From Ochotona curzoniae (taxonomy: Eukaryota > Chordata > Mammalia > Lagomorpha > Ochotonidae): 64,000 bases of DNA. Shown piece by piece: positions 1 to 12,603 of this stretch (within the stretch, counting starts at the first letter, position 1; the number at the start of each line of letters is the position of its first letter). Location of the stretch: positions 31,705,501 to 31,769,500 of the forward strand of contig NW_024465369.1 of the NCBI RefSeq assembly GCF_017591425.1, in the 5' to 3' direction. Below the pieces are notes generated by a model. The model was not told the DNA's origin and did not search any database. It saw only the letters and a program-made list of their open reading frames with translations. The position numbers and the translations under genes are program-made.

Positions 1-225
1 CCTGGAAAGCAGCAGATGGTGGACCAAGTATTTGGATCCCTGTCACCTACCCGGGAATATCTAGATGGAGTTTTAGGCTCCTAGGGTTGCCTAGGCCAGT
101 CCCAGCTGTGGTGGGCATTTGGGGAGTGAAGGAGAAGATGGAAGCACACTGCTTTTTCTTTCTTTGTATGTGTGTGATCTGTTTGTATGTGTGCCTTTCA
201 GATAAAAATATTTAGCATTTAAAAA
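1..225 (+). mobile_element. C-SINE, old, cut by window edge
   Basis: Right part of a C-SINE: CCTGGAAAGCAGCAGATGG, GGCATTTGGGGAGTGAA and the tail CTTTCAGATAAAAATATTTA. Its 5' end is off the window. Confidence 0.8.
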
Positions 226-370
226 TCTGATTTATTTTTATTTAGTTAGTTAGTTTTAGTTTAAAAATCTGAGTTTTTAAAATCTATGGCTCAAGCCAAG
301 TCCCAGATTGCTAAATCACAGTGTCCAGGAATGGGCCCAGGAATCAATAAAATTGCCTTTCCTTGTCTAC

Positions 371-650
371 AGGGGATTCCAAGACTGCTGGTGGGTGCCT
401 GGAACCTTGGATAGCAGTGAACACAAACACTGCGTGAAACTGCCACATGAGATGGTCACTAAGTGACTAATAGGCAGGTAGAATGCATAGCATGAACATG
501 TTAGACAAAGGATGATTCACATTGCAGACTGAATGGAGTAGGACAGCAGGAGATTTCATCATGCTACTCAGAACATCACACAATTTAATACAGGAACTAT
601 TTATTTCTGGAATTTGCCACTTAATATATTTAGACCATTGTTGACTGTGG
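371..650. mobile_element. Tigger-like DNA transposon remnant (copy A)
   Basis: Starts with GGGGATTCCAAGAC...GGTGCCTGGAACC and ends with a CTACTCAGAAC...CAATTTAA...TTATTTCTGGAATTTGCCA stretch followed by GACCATTGTTGACTG. This matches the layout of Tigger-class non-autonomous elements as I remember them. It is related to copy B (5862-8465) over the right part. The exact family name is uncertain. Confidence 0.6.
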
Positions 651-1191
651 TGTCAACAGGCAACATTATGGATAAGGAGACACCACTATATTTTTTAATC
701 CACCCAGGTAATCTCCATGTGCAACCACATTGGGGGACTTGCGCAGAGGCTGGGTTGTCCCTTTGTACTCTTCTAAAACAGTCATGTTCTAAGCCTCATA
801 AGATCTATTCAGGACCTGCCACTGAATGCTGACAGAATAATATACTGTGCTTTGATTAGAGGGTGTGTTAGAAATACTAATACAATATGAATTTTCACAT
901 GGCATTGAGCCAAATATGATGGGGAAGGAGTATATGGCAATAGTACAGTAGTTTCAGAATGTCTAGGATGAAGAAAAATGGTCCTTTACATAGCTAGAAG
1001 ATCAATTTTGTAGGATCAGCTCTCAGGGAACACAACCCACATCAAAAGCAGAGTTCTCAGTCTGTCTCTCACCCTTCAGCCATCTTTTCTGTGTACCTTC
1101 AGGCACAGGTAAACTGTGTGTGTGTGTCCAGGGCCATGTGTGTATATGTGACATATGATAAACAAGTGAACTCCAGATCCCTAGTTTATTA

Positions 1192-1338
1192 TTTTTTTTA
1201 AAGATTTATTTATTTAAAAAAAGATTTATTTATTTGAAAGCAGGAAGCTGGATCAGAAGTGAGACTTTAAAGACATCCATATAGAATGCCTATGTTGCAG
1301 GTAGCAGTTTTACACACTCTGCCACAATGCTGGCCCCC
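1192..1338 (-). mobile_element. C-SINE, old, internally deleted
   Basis: Antisense tail AAAGATTTATTTATTT (partly duplicated), then AGGAAGCTGGATCAGAAGTG and the head CACAATGCTGGCCCCC. The middle of the element is missing. Confidence 0.7.
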
Positions 1339-2120
1339 ACACAGATTTTGTTTCAATCTCATGTTTGATGTATGGTTTATCCTGTTTTCCAGTGGCTACT
1401 CTATTCTGAGCAGACTTCATACCATGGTATCCTTTTTTATCTTTTAAGCTTATTTTTTAAAAAGGTACCTGCTGATGAGTTTGGTTAAATTCTTATCTGC
1501 CTTGGAATATGATTTGGAATGGAGGGGGAAAAAATCCATGAAATGAAAATGTAGATGTTAAAATAGAGCAGAAAATGGATTATTTGCTTCCGCCAAAAGT
1601 GCATCTGTTCGGAGTAAAGTTTAATAGGATGTTCTTTGGAAAAATTAGGCAGGGTAAGGAACCCAAGTGCCATCAAATGCAGTGCCTAGCCCTGCAGAAA
1701 TGCATGAAGAAGACTATAACTTCAGCCCATTGAAGCCGATAGTACTGTAAAATGCTTGCTTAGCTTTGGATGCTTTTGCTGTGATGATATCTGTTCTCTT
1801 GGATGTGCTTGCCTTCTGAAGGTGTTTTCACTTGAGATCTCTGTGTGTATACTTCTGGGCACATATGCTTAGGGATAAACAAATTAATAGAATAATTGCT
1901 TATGAATGAACATACTGATGGAGTTATTGCTATTTCTGGCTCTTGGGAAAAACTTGTCTTATGCATAAATTGATTTGTTTTCTTAAAAAAAAAAGTCTAG
2001 ACATTCATTTATTTACTCATTCAGCCCAGCTGGTCATTTCTTTTAATATTGCACAGTCACATGCCAGGGCTCATGTTAGGCCCAGGGATCATATCAGAGG
2101 GCCTGGGAACTTTGTATCTG

Positions 2121-2423
2121 TGTTTTTGTTTTTATTTTTTATTTTGTTTGAAAAGTAGAGAAAGAGACAAAGGGACAGAAAGAAATTTATCTGCCAGTTC
2201 ACTCCCCAGATGCCCACAATGGCCAAGATTGGGCCAGGCCAAAAGCAGGAACCCAGAATTCTATTTGGGCTTCCTGTGGCGAGGGGGTGGTAGGGATTCA
2301 AGTACACTTTGGTAGAGAGTTGAATCAGAAGCAGAGTAGCTGGTATTTAAACCAGGTATTCTGAAATGGGATGTTGGCGTTCCAAGTGGCAACTTATACC
2401 ATTGCACCAAATGTCTGCCCCAT
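2121..2423 (-). mobile_element. C-SINE, old, near full length
   Basis: Antisense tail TTTTATTTTGTTTGAAAAG, TTCACTCCCCAGATGCCCAC in the body and head ACCATTGCACCAAATG. Diverged. Confidence 0.8.
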
Positions 2424-2454
2424 CTTAGGTGAAGTTTATTAAAAACCAAAACAA

Positions 2455-2777
2455 GGGTCCAGCATGGTGGCCTAGCAGCTAAAGTCCTCACCTTGCATGC
2501 GCCAGGATCCCATATGGGGCGCTTGTTCTAATCCCAATAGCCCCACTTCCCATTCAACTCCCTGCTTGTGGCCTGGGAAAGCAGTTGAGGACAGCCCAAA
2601 GTCTTGGGACCCTGCATCTGTGTGGGAGACTGGGAGGAGGCTCCTGGCTCTTGGCTTTGGATCGACTCAGCTCTGGCCATTATAACCACTTAGGGAATGA
2701 AGCTGCAAATGGAAGATCTTCTCTGTCTCTCCTCTTTTCTGTAATCTGACTTTCCAATTAAAAAAAAATCTTTAAAA
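2455..2777 (+). mobile_element. C-SINE, intermediate age
   Basis: Head GGGTCCAGCATGGTGGCCTA, body GATCCCATATGGGGCGC and tail CCAATTAAAAAAAAATCTTT. Close to the younger consensus with scattered changes; lies 30 bases after an antisense copy. Confidence 0.88.
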
Positions 2778-3984
2778 CAAACAAATACAGAAAACTATCT
2801 TCAAACTTCATCAGTACATTGTAGAACCAGTGGACATCAGAGGATAAGTTGGTGGTCCTAAAGTAAAATGAATTTAGTGCCACAGAAAGGAGCAAATAAT
2901 GTGCTACCTGATTCATGGATTTACACTTTTATTGTGCTTTAGTAGTTAACTCCTTTAAGTCCAGTGGCTCAAAGGTGAAATTAATAGATTCTATCTAGCT
3001 TGCCTATTGTTAGATTTGAAGCCTGTTACATAAGAGAAATTATGCTAATGGCAGTTGCAGCAGCGCTCACACTGGAAATGCATTACAATTTGCATCTCCA
3101 ACAAGATTTCTTGACATTGGCAAGCACCTCTCCTTTCCTGCATGTGGTTCAATTGGAGCTCAGACAGTAATATCAGGTCTGGAGTGGGTGTAGGAAGGCG
3201 GAGAAGGAAAGTGGGAGAAATCACTGGGGTTCTAAACCCAAGGCAAATCACTGGTGAAGACAGTTCAGCCAATTCTCCTTTGCTCAGGCCAGTGGTGAAC
3301 TTTCCCTCAGTCTGAGCAGGCTGTCAAGGACATTCCACACTGGACAGTGCTGGGACTGTTGGCTTTCCTATTCTCTCTCCTTTGAGAAACCACCAAATCA
3401 ATCTTCCTCAGAAAATTTCCAAAGAACATGGGCAGCTCCTCCTACCTCTCAGATACAACTTCTGCCCCACGGGATTACCAGAGCACTTTGTTGTCAGCTC
3501 ACCCAAGTTTATTTCTTGAACATTTCTGTGATTCTTCTACTGGAACTAGGCTGGTCTTTTACTTTTTTTCTATTCTATTCTTTTGTTCTTCAATTTATTC
3601 ACTGGACAAATAGAATGTAAGTTCAGTCTACCTGTATGATTTGGTGGTTCTCTGAATGACCGTGTGAGCATCTACTAAGTGCAAGCGAATCCCTATTCTT
3701 AACAGACTTTGACAGTAAATATAGACACAAAAGGATAATGCTGATCAGAGTTTTTGTTCTCTAAAAACATGGTCTGTGTCCTATTTCTTATTTCTGGACT
3801 TACCTCCTTTCCACTTCTCCCTTTGGATTTGTGCCTAAATTTAACCTTTTCCAGATACATTCCCAGTTGAATCTTGGTCCAGGGAGGAATGGACTTTGCC
3901 TCAGAAATTATGGTTCTAGCAACGTTTGGCCATCCTTACCAGCTGTCTTGGAGCTTTCATCTGCTTCTTTTTGTATCCTTTTTT

Positions 3985-4284
3985 TGCTTTTTAAAAAATA
4001 TTAACAGAGAGCTAGGGTGAGGGAGAGAAAGAAAAAGATATTCTATTCTATATCCACTGATTCATTCCCCAGATGTCTGCAATGGGCCAGGCCGAAACAG
4101 GAGCCCAGAACTCCTCCCACATGGGTGAGGGGCCCAAGCACTTGTGCTGTCTTCTGCTTTCCCAGATTCATTAGCAGGAAGCTGGATAGGAAGTGGAGCA
4201 GCTGCTATACAAACTGTCACCCGCATGGGATGCCTAATGTTACAGGTAGTGGCCCAGTCCACTGCAACACAACATTGTCAGCAC
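3985..4284 (-). mobile_element. C-SINE, old
   Basis: TTCATTCCCCAGATGTCTGC and GCAGGAAGCTGGATAGGAAG mark an antisense copy. A 192-codon open frame crosses it by chance. Confidence 0.8.
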
Positions 4285-5724
4285 TCATCAGTTGTTTCAT
4301 TTGGTCCATGTGTCACAACGTGCTAGCCAGAGAAGCAGCTCCCTGCAGACAAGCAGGCTCTATCTTCCTGTTCCATGCTTCTCTCTCTCCTCTTAACCCA
4401 GTGCTCATTGATGTAGGTGTTCTGCTGAATGGAAATTTTTCATTCTTTGGGAGTCTAGAGCAGAAACTCACAGCATTCTCCTTCAATGCATGTGCAGCTC
4501 AGGAAAATGAATTTGACTTCAGTACCTGCTTTGGTGAGGAAAAGGTGGGCAGATTTGACAGTACAGGGTCTGGAACAAAGAGCATTGCAATCTGAGATTG
4601 GGGGAGTATGGATGGAATCTGTGGAAGGGTACACACACATACAGCTCTGCTGGGCTGATAGAACACCCTAAGTAGATCAGGCTCACTCATTACCAATTAG
4701 CATCACTGTTAATCTTGGCTAAGAGTGGGGCAAAGCCACAAGGGATTGGGCAGCTTCAGCAGCCTGACCCACAACAGCGGTGAGAGGGCAGCACCGCTTG
4801 GAACCATGGTCAGATGGACATCCTTTGGTGATGATGTGTCATACATTCTGGTCCCTGCTCTCCTCAAAGACATCATTTTTTGGGCCTGAAGTATCCTGCT
4901 GTTCTTTCGAAGGAATGAAAAGCCAATCTCAATAAGCCGGATTCAGAAAATAGGTCACTGATGTGAGTTGCAGTTATTTTCCTTCCAACTTCTTTCTGTG
5001 CTTACTTTGGATTGCTTTTCTGCAAAGGGCAGATGTACCTACCCCTCTGGTGGGCAGGCAAAGGAGGTGACAGCCAGTTTGGCCTCGGGTGAGGCACCAC
5101 CCATTCCTGGGACTTCCAGTTAGCATTTCCCCTTTTATCTGGGTTATTAAATTTCGCTTAAAGGAGTAGGAGAAATATTTTACCTTGAGTACTGATTTTC
5201 ACTCCCCCTCACACACCCCATAGTTCATAGCCACTTGATTTGCCACCTGCAGTTTATAATAGAAGGGAGCTGTGGGATTATAAGCCACTTTACTTTGGCA
5301 CGAAATTTCTCAGCTTGAGGCCAAATTCAAGGGCATTAGTCACCAGCAAATTGCAGTTGGCTTTAATGTATTTCACCCAGAGAGATTTAAGGCAGCTAAA
5401 GCTAAGATTTGCCTATGCTTTGGTGAGGAAGTGAAAAATTTGATCATTTAGTTAATCATTTATCATAGCTGTGGGCATGTATTGTTCCTTAGTGACTGCA
5501 ACATATGACTGATTGGGCAATTTGGTAACATGACAGTTTGAATGATATTCGATAAATTCCATTATTTCATGGCTCTTTTCTCTCCCAATATTTCTTAATG
5601 TTTAAGGTTGAAAATTCGTAGGATGCTGGAGAAGGGAATTTGCAGATCAGCTAGGGATCCAGTCAACACCAGTTCCTGGCTCTCTTCCTTGGGGTCATCA
5701 GTCCTGTGTTTGAATATGAGTGTA

Positions 5725-5840
5725 GTGAGGGGTGTCTGGGGCAAATTTTCAAAGTGAATGACTCAACTTTCTCACTTTTCAGATGAGGAAACCAATGCTC
5801 AAGAGACTTTAAAAAATTGCCAGGATCACATAAGCACAAA
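5725..5840 (-). mobile_element. MIR SINE fragment
   Basis: TTTCAGATGAGGAAACCAAT with CAAGAGACTTTAAAAAATTGCC is the antisense MIR core. Confidence 0.55.
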
Positions 5841-5861
5841 CTTAACAATGACAAACCTAAC

Positions 5862-5881
5862 ACATATATATATATATATAC
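5862..5881. repeat. (TA)n microsatellite
   Basis: Short TA run at the left edge of Tigger copy B. Confidence 0.9.
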
Positions 5882-6381
5882 ATGCTGTGTTTTTCATAAA
5901 CATCTGTGGTAAAGTTTAGTTTATAAATCAGGTACAATAAGAGTAATAACACAATAGTACAGTTTTAGCAACATACTGCAATGGAAGTTATATGAATGTT
6001 GTCCCTTTCTCTCAAAATTTATCTTATTGTTGTGTACTTAACTTTCTTATAATGATGTAGATTGATCTAACACCAGCATGAGAGGTAGCAGGAGGTCCAT
6101 GCTATACACACTGTGGTGTGGTAGGCTACTGTGAAAGAGTTATTGAATATAAGCACTGTTGGCCATGGCAATCGTCAACCTAGTATCTGACATGGCTGAT
6201 AGTGAATATGGGCTGATAGTGAATATGGAATGACTGTGCAGGACAAGGGGATGAATTACCCCCCTGGAGGAATAGAGCATAATGGGGAGTGGTGGAGATT
6301 AAATTACACTGCTCAAAACGGCATGCAATTTAAAGTTTATAAATTGTGTATTTCTTGGAGTAAGTTTAATCATTATTAAAT
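5862..6381. mobile_element. Tigger-like DNA transposon remnant (copy B, left part)
   Basis: Contains the family-typical AAGTTTAGTTTATAAATCAG segment, the CTGCAATGGAAGTTATATGA segment, and GCATGCAATTTAAAGTTTAT near its right edge. The element is interrupted at 6381 by a non-LTR block and resumes at 8388. The (TA)n run at its left end is part of the element. Confidence 0.65.
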
Positions 6382-8376
6382 ATTTTAAAAATTATTTTTA
6401 AATAATCTTACTTAGTTGATTAGGGTACAAAGGGTCAAGGGCTATAGGGTGAAAGTAGGTAATACCATTGTTTCCACACTAATATTATCATTTTTCCCTA
6501 TATCTGGGGTTAGAGGAGTTACAAAGAGAAAAGCCCCACCCAATCTCCCACCCATCCCAGATCCCCATTGGGAGGCGCCCTCCGAGTGTCCTGCTCAGAC
6601 AGTTTTGCTAGTTCATCAGTTCTGGATTGCTGCCAGTCTCGCTGTTCCAATCGCAATGAAACCTATTCAGATTCTACTGGCTGACAGTCTCTTCATGATT
6701 GGGCTTCTAAGATCAACAGTTCAGTTGGAGGGATCTCCAAAGAAACTTTATCTGAAATGATTCCAGACCTGATTCTTGCATGAGTTTGCTAGTACAGAGT
6801 CCAACACTGTCCGTCACACCAGTCAGTTAATGCACATGCTGGTCATTGCAATTGCTGGGTCAGTTCTGTTTCCAGCCCTGTCTTCCATGAAAACCGATGG
6901 GTATTGCAGTCCAGCCCGATCCTGCCCACTTCATACTTGGCCCTCATGGAAACCAGTGGGATCTGCAGTCTAGTTGGGATGACTCCTCATTAACCCCCAC
7001 CAGTTCTGCCCCCTGCCCTGGCTCCCATGCTTGCCAGTATGTACTGCAGACTTGTCCAGTCTGTCCAACATCCCATTTAGCTCTCGCACATGTCAATGGG
7101 CATTGAAGCCTAGTTCAACCCGACCTGCCCTATTATCCAGCCCATACACCTACTGGCAGGTGCCTTTCTGTCTAGCCACCCCTGGCCCTGTCCTGATTTT
7201 CATGCTGTCCAGTGAGAGTGGTAACCCCGAGGAAGGTGCCCACTATTTCCCTTCTAGGCCACAGCCACTCCCAGATTATGCACTCTCCAAGTGGTTCTGG
7301 CATTTGACTTGACAGAATTAGCTCCAAGTGCCAGCCTCTGCCAGCTAATGCTGCGGCTAAGCCCAACCAACCCTCACCCACTCTGATTTATGCTTGTACC
7401 AGTCGGAACAGTCAGCCCACCGTGGCCCTTCCCTTCTCTAGCTCACAAGAGGCCCCCAGGTGTTATAGCCCTGCCTAGTCTGATCTGCCCTCATCCTGAC
7501 TCACGCTTTCCAATGGAAGTAGTTGTCCAGCAGGGGAGCCCACATTCCCCTACTGGCTTTACCTCCTCCCTCTGATTGTCACATGTGCTGTTTGGGCACT
7601 GCAACCATATCTTGGCATTCCTTAATGTGTACCGGTATGTGTCGCAACCGAACTTGGCTCGACTCACACTCTATTTTGGTGCTCAGATTCGCCAGTGGGT
7701 AACGTGAGCTGATTCAGCCTGGTCTGCCCCCGACCCATGCCAGATGTATGCCAGTGGGATAATTTCCATTGCCTATTCTGGGCTGTTTCCTATTGTGTTT
7801 CTTGTGCTTACCTGCAGGGATTGTGTCCTGCCAGAGAAGTTGTCCAGGCTCTTCCATCAGAAATTCTCCCAGTGCCAGATTTTGTGCATACCAGTGGGTC
7901 CATGGGCCAGCCCTACTCAGTTCACCCTCTGTCCTAGCAGGAACAGTGGCTTTTCCTGACTGGCCTTCAACCCAATCTGGTTCTTACTGTTGGATGTTTC
8001 AACCCAGCCACGGCTCTTCCATACCACCATACAGCTCACACATGGTTGAGTAAGGGCTAAGACCTAGCCTAGTCTGTCACACATCTCCCCTGGTCCTCCA
8101 GAGCACCAGGTGGTGTTGGAGTCTGGCCTGGCTTGGTGCTTCCAGTCCCAGTCCACACTTGTGCCAAATGAGATTGCAACTGTATCCTGGTCAGAACACA
8201 GCCCGAATTCCAGCCCATGTGCTCCTTGGTGGGATACTCAACCCAGCTAGATTGTCCCCTTAGCTCCCCAACTGGGCCTATTCCCAGCCTTAGATCAGGT
8301 GCAGGCCAGTGGTTGCTCTGACTCAGCTTGGCACAGCCCCTCACTTGTCCTGGCGCCTTAGATGCTGTGGCTTAGC
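6382..8376 (-). mobile_element. Non-LTR retroelement block with degenerate tandem repeats (LINE-1-related?)
   Basis: About 2.0 kb flanked by a perfect 11-bp TSD CATTATTAAAT (6371-6381 and 8377-8387), as for an L1-machinery insertion. The A/T-rich end lies at the left, so the element is on the minus strand with its 3' end near 6382, close to a CCCTAATCAACTAAGTAAG-like 3' sequence. Internally it is GC-richer than its surroundings and built from degenerate units of very roughly 70-100 bases recurring around CCACTGG...CATG and GGGCAGGxxxGGCTGG. There is no ORF of LINE size on either strand. It resembles an untranslated region of a lagomorph L1 or a composite non-autonomous element; I cannot decide which. 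Confidence 0.6.
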
Positions 8377-8387
8377 CATTATTAAAT

Positions 8388-8465
8388 TTAATACTTTTGG
8401 ATTGCAATTGACCACAGGTAGCTGAAACCTTGGAAAGCAAAATCACAGAGAAGGGGGAATGGCTA
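8388..8465. mobile_element. Tigger-like DNA transposon remnant (copy B, right part)
   Basis: TTGACCACAGGTAGCTGAAA followed by CCTTGGAAAGCAAAATCACA and GAGAAGGGGGAA is the terminal portion that should follow 6381. It resumes the element after the inserted block, and the CATTATTAAAT duplication marks the junction. Confidence 0.65.
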
Positions 8466-8814
8466 TAATCCTGTACTGGAGCTATAGGAAATGAAACTGG
8501 TGAGAGGGAGCTGCTGATGCCAGCTAAGACAGAGTGCTCAAAGTCTTTGACATAGATGAGACATTTGGAAAACAAGAGCAGGACTAAAGCCAGGACTCTG
8601 CTGAATGTATATCCTTATGGGGAGGTTGGCACAGAAATTGAGGAGACATAAAAGGAACCAGAAAAGTAAGATGTAAAGGAAACACAGGAAAGAAAGTGTT
8701 GTAGAAAGATGGAGGTAGTGATCAACAGTTGGTGATCAATGATAGAGGCTGAGTATGGACAGGGATAGGTGCCTTGTGTTTCATGACTGACAGAGGCCTT
8801 TAGAATAGCAATAT

Positions 8815-9100
8815 AGGGGTGGCAAAATGATGCAGCAAGTTAAACCACCAGCTGAATTGTAGCATCCCATATGCAGAGTGCTGGTTCTCTTCTGTCCCAT
8901 CCATTTTCCTATTAATGATCTGGGAAGGCAGCAGCAGATGACCCAAGTCCTTGTAAGAGACCAGTGTGGAATTTCTGGCTGCTGATTTCAAACAGGCCCG
9001 GCCTCACTTGTTGCAGCCGTTTGAGGAGTGAACCAGTGGATAGAATCTCTCCGTTATTCTGCCTTCCAAATTAAAAGAAAATTAAAAATAAATTTTAAAA
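8815..9100 (+). mobile_element. C-SINE, old
   Basis: GGGGTGGCAAAATGATGCAG head, AGCATCCCATATGCAGAGTG body, GGAGTGAACCAGTGGATAG and an A-rich tail. Confidence 0.8.
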
Positions 9101-9331
9101 GATAGGAATTTAGTAGAGTGGACCAGACACTGGATTCTGTACTTTGTGAAATATGCAAGCATAGCTACACATCTTCTTGTGTGTGTGTGTGGCTACAGAG
9201 ATATTTAGCATTGAAGGTTGTATTTGGAGGGCAGGATTTTATAATTGTTGATATCTTTCTTTTATTTCTTTTTTTCCTTTAGTGTTCCACAAATCCTACT
9301 TCATTTTTAAACTAGAAAACACTTCAGAGAA

Positions 9332-9618
9332 AGTCGTTTGACTTAATGCTTAAGATACTGGCTAATGCACCATATTCCCACAACAGTATCTGTGTTCAAT
9401 ACCCAGCTCTGGCTCTTCATACCAGCCTCCTGTTAGTGCAGACCCTGGTAGGCAGCAGTGATGGCTCAGGTAATTGGGTCCCTACTGTCCATATGGGAGG
9501 CCTCTGTTGAATTGCCAGTTCCCAAGTGCAGGTCTGACCAGATCCCAGTGTGGACATTTGTGACATGATTAATCACACACATGGGAGATCGTTCCCTGTG
9601 TCTTCAGATTTTTAAAAA
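9332..9618 (+). mobile_element. Old SINE variant (C-SINE relative)
   Basis: AATACCCAGCTCTGGCTCTT and GGCAGCAGTGATGGCTCAGG place it in a diverged lineage shared with the copies at 55000 and 61622, with a shorter 3' part than typical C-SINEs. Confidence 0.65.
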
Positions 9619-11711
9619 ATCTCTGACTTTTAAAATTCTGATTTTATTCTTGTGTGAAACATTTATTGAGTACTTAGATAATTGACATTTGCTTATAGAG
9701 CAACAACAACAAAAAAAAGAGTTATTCAGTCTTGTCCTCTGTTCTCAAGTAACTCACTGGTGGAAAAGACAAATGGGTGAATAAATAAAGGTCAAGCAAT
9801 GTGGTAGCTCTAGAACAAAATACATGATCAGTAGGACCATAAGGGAAGGTTAGCTCCAACAGGAAATGTAGAGAAGGCTCCCAGGAAGGGGTGACATTTG
9901 GGCTGTAACTGAACAGGCTGAATGCAGTGACGCGCAAACAGGTTGTATGTACCGAGGACCAGTCTACCTGCTCCTTCTGGTCTTTAGAGTGTATGTTTTC
10001 TTACATATTACTTTAGAATTGTTCTCTAATTTGTTCATATTGTACTTGTTGTTTTTTATTTTGTATAACTCTGGGCATTGTATTTAATATTGTATTCATT
10101 TATGCAGTTTAGTTTTCTGCTTTCTTTCTAAAGTTGTTATTCAGCATGAAGGAATCTATGATTTTTGATTTGTATCTAAAATAACATTTAGAAAAACTAT
10201 TCTGAACAGCATACTTGAAAGTGGGAGTCTTCATCATCACTTTCATTTCAAGTATAAAATGTTGCCAGACAGGTTTCTATTTAAATCATTTTTGCTCACC
10301 TTGACTAACCACAGGAGATCACAGGGTACACACTACAGGCTGCTTCACTTTCAACAAGGTAAGTCAACTCAAACCTCCATTAGGGAATTTAGCCAGGGCT
10401 CAGCTGGATTCACTTGGGGTGATTAAGAATCTGAAACCAGCTTGTGCAAAAGTGAGTTCAGCTCAGGAATAGAGGAGCTTGTTTAAGGAATTCAGGAGGA
10501 TGTCTTATGGAGCTTAAAGGTAGACAACAAAGGGTAGCAGGTCTCGGAGGCGTTTGTGTGGAATTTGTAGTGAACATGCTCACAGGCCTCTCTGGTCTCC
10601 CTGGGCAGGGCCTTTTAGTTCCTTGCTTCTTTTTTGCTCCCTTCTAGGATGTGTTCCATGGTGTCTCCTGGTATCTGCTGTCTGTTGATTTCAGCTTGCA
10701 TTGGGCCAGAGCAGTGTCCTCTGTGCAGATCTCTTATTTATGTATTTTTATATTTGTCTTTCCAAATAGAATAATATATGTACAGTGAAATAGGGCTAGT
10801 TTAACAAGGTATAAAATATTTTGAGATTTTATTACTTTCCCCTTTTCCAAATCCCTGTCACTCCTGGAATCTGTCCCTAGAATTGAAGTTTCTTGTTATA
10901 GGCTTCTGTATAAAAGTAAACATATTCACATTAAGTAGCTAGAAATGCAAAAGTTATTCCTGTGCATTCTTCAGCCTGGGTCAGGCTGAGACAAGGAGGT
11001 GTCACTTCGATGGCAGGAATCCAAGTACTTGATCCTTTGTCTGCTGCCTCCCAGGCACATTAGGAGGGAGCTACATGACGAATGGAGAAGCTGTGCCTTG
11101 AACTGACGCTGTGTGGGATAAAGGCATCCAGGTGGCAGCTTAACCCTCTGTGTAGCAATGTCCACCCTACCTCCTTTTTTAGAGATCACATAGTATTTTA
11201 TGTTATGTGATGACTGTAACTTATTGATGAATGTCCCATGATTAGTCTTTTAGTTGCATCTGTTCTTTTGGCAATCGTTCTCCAAAAGAACACACTAGTT
11301 TGAGAGGACTATAAATATATGAAAAGTCATATTAAAAGATGCTTATTTTCATTAAAAAAAAAACCTCTTGGAGTACCTAGTTTTTTCATGACATTCATTT
11401 TCTGTGAACATTTTGGAGAGTCCTCTTTATTGATTGGAAGGTAAGAATTTTAGTTCTTTTATTTTTCTGTGATTAATTTCCAGTTAATTTTAGATATAGT
11501 ATGATGATAGAAATTCTTTTGTCATTTGCATTATACTATCTTTACAGAATACTTTATTGGAATACAAATATAACAGGTTTTAATCTTGATCTTATAAATC
11601 TGGAGAATCCAATGATTAGTTTTAGTAGGTTTTTTTGTCATCAAATTTTATATAGATGATCATATAATCTACAGATAGAGTCCATTTTATATATTCCTCT
11701 TCAATGTGGGT

Positions 11712-11747
11712 GATTTTATATATTTATTTTTATTTTGTTCAAAAGGC

Positions 11748-11791
<44 letters not shown>

Positions 11792-12031
11792 TCTCCTATC
11801 TGCTGTTTGAGTTCCTGAGTCAGGCCAAATCCAGGAGTCAGGAATTCCATCCAGAGTCTGCCTTGTGGTTAACAGTGAGTCAAATATTTAAGTTAGTTAG
11901 CATCTTCTGCCTTCTGCATGCATTAATAGGCAGATGAATTGTAAGTAGAAGTAGGATTTGAACCCAGGCACTCTGATACGGGAGGTAGATATCCCAAGTG
12001 ATAGCTCCACTTGCACCACAGCACCTGTTTT
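11712..12031 (-). mobile_element. C-SINE, old, with expanded (AG)n
   Basis: Antisense copy whose GAGAGA segment has expanded into a microsatellite (11751-11789). The head reads TTGCACCACAGCACCTG. Confidence 0.8.
11751..11789. repeat. (AG)n microsatellite
   Basis: Uninterrupted AG run of 39 bases grown from the GAGAGA segment of an antisense C-SINE. Confidence 0.97.
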
Positions 12032-12291
12032 GGATGCTTTTATTTTTCTTGTCTTGCTGCACTGACTTCACCACAATATTGAGTAGAGGTCATTAGAGTA
12101 GAAATCTTTGCCTTGTTCATGATTTTAACATGAACAAACTCAGTTAACTGTGATGAATTGATTTTAGCTCTACCATGATGTTTGCTCTAGCTTTTCCCCC
12201 AGTTGCTTGTATCAGGATAAAGAAATTCACTTCTATTTCTAGTCTGTTGAGATAGTTTTTTTTTTCTTTTAATCTTCAAGGGATATTTAAG

Positions 12292-12603
12292 GTTTTTAAA
12301 ACATTTTTATTGGGAAGGTGGAATTACAGAGAAGGAGAGATAGAGAGATCTTGCATTCATTGGTTCACTCCTCAAATGGATGCAATGACCAGAGAGGGGC
12401 TGATTTGAAGCTAGAAGTTGGGAGTTTTCTTCTAGGTCTCCCACATGGGTGTAGAGGCCAAGGACTTGAGCTAGCCTCTGTTGCTTTCACAGGCTATAAG
12501 CAGGGAGCTGGATTGGAAGTGGGGCACTGGAATTCCAAGCAACACCCATATAGGATGCCAGTGCAACAAGTGGAGGTTTAGCATGCTATACCATACCAAC
12601 TCC
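12292..12603 (-). mobile_element. C-SINE
   Basis: TTTTTATTGGGAAGGTGGA tail side, GGTTCACTCCTCAAATGGA, GAGCTGGATTGGAAGTGGGG, and head CTATACCATACCAACTCCAA. Moderately diverged. Confidence 0.82.

Noticed and set aside
3610..3622. AT followed by a perfect GTAAGT donor, a possible partner for the split start codon
   Set aside because: The same AT|GTAAGT string also occurs near 12686, and an SINE-derived one near 22951. None has a supportable 5'-UTR context, so choosing one would be guesswork.
4017..4595. 192-codon open frame, the longest in the window
   Set aside because: It runs through an antisense C-SINE (3985-4284) and unique DNA, with no recognisable domain or start context.
6416..8053. 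Several proline/serine-rich open frames on the + strand
   Set aside because: They arise from the GC-richer degenerate repeat units of the retroelement block and are on the opposite strand to its inferred orientation.
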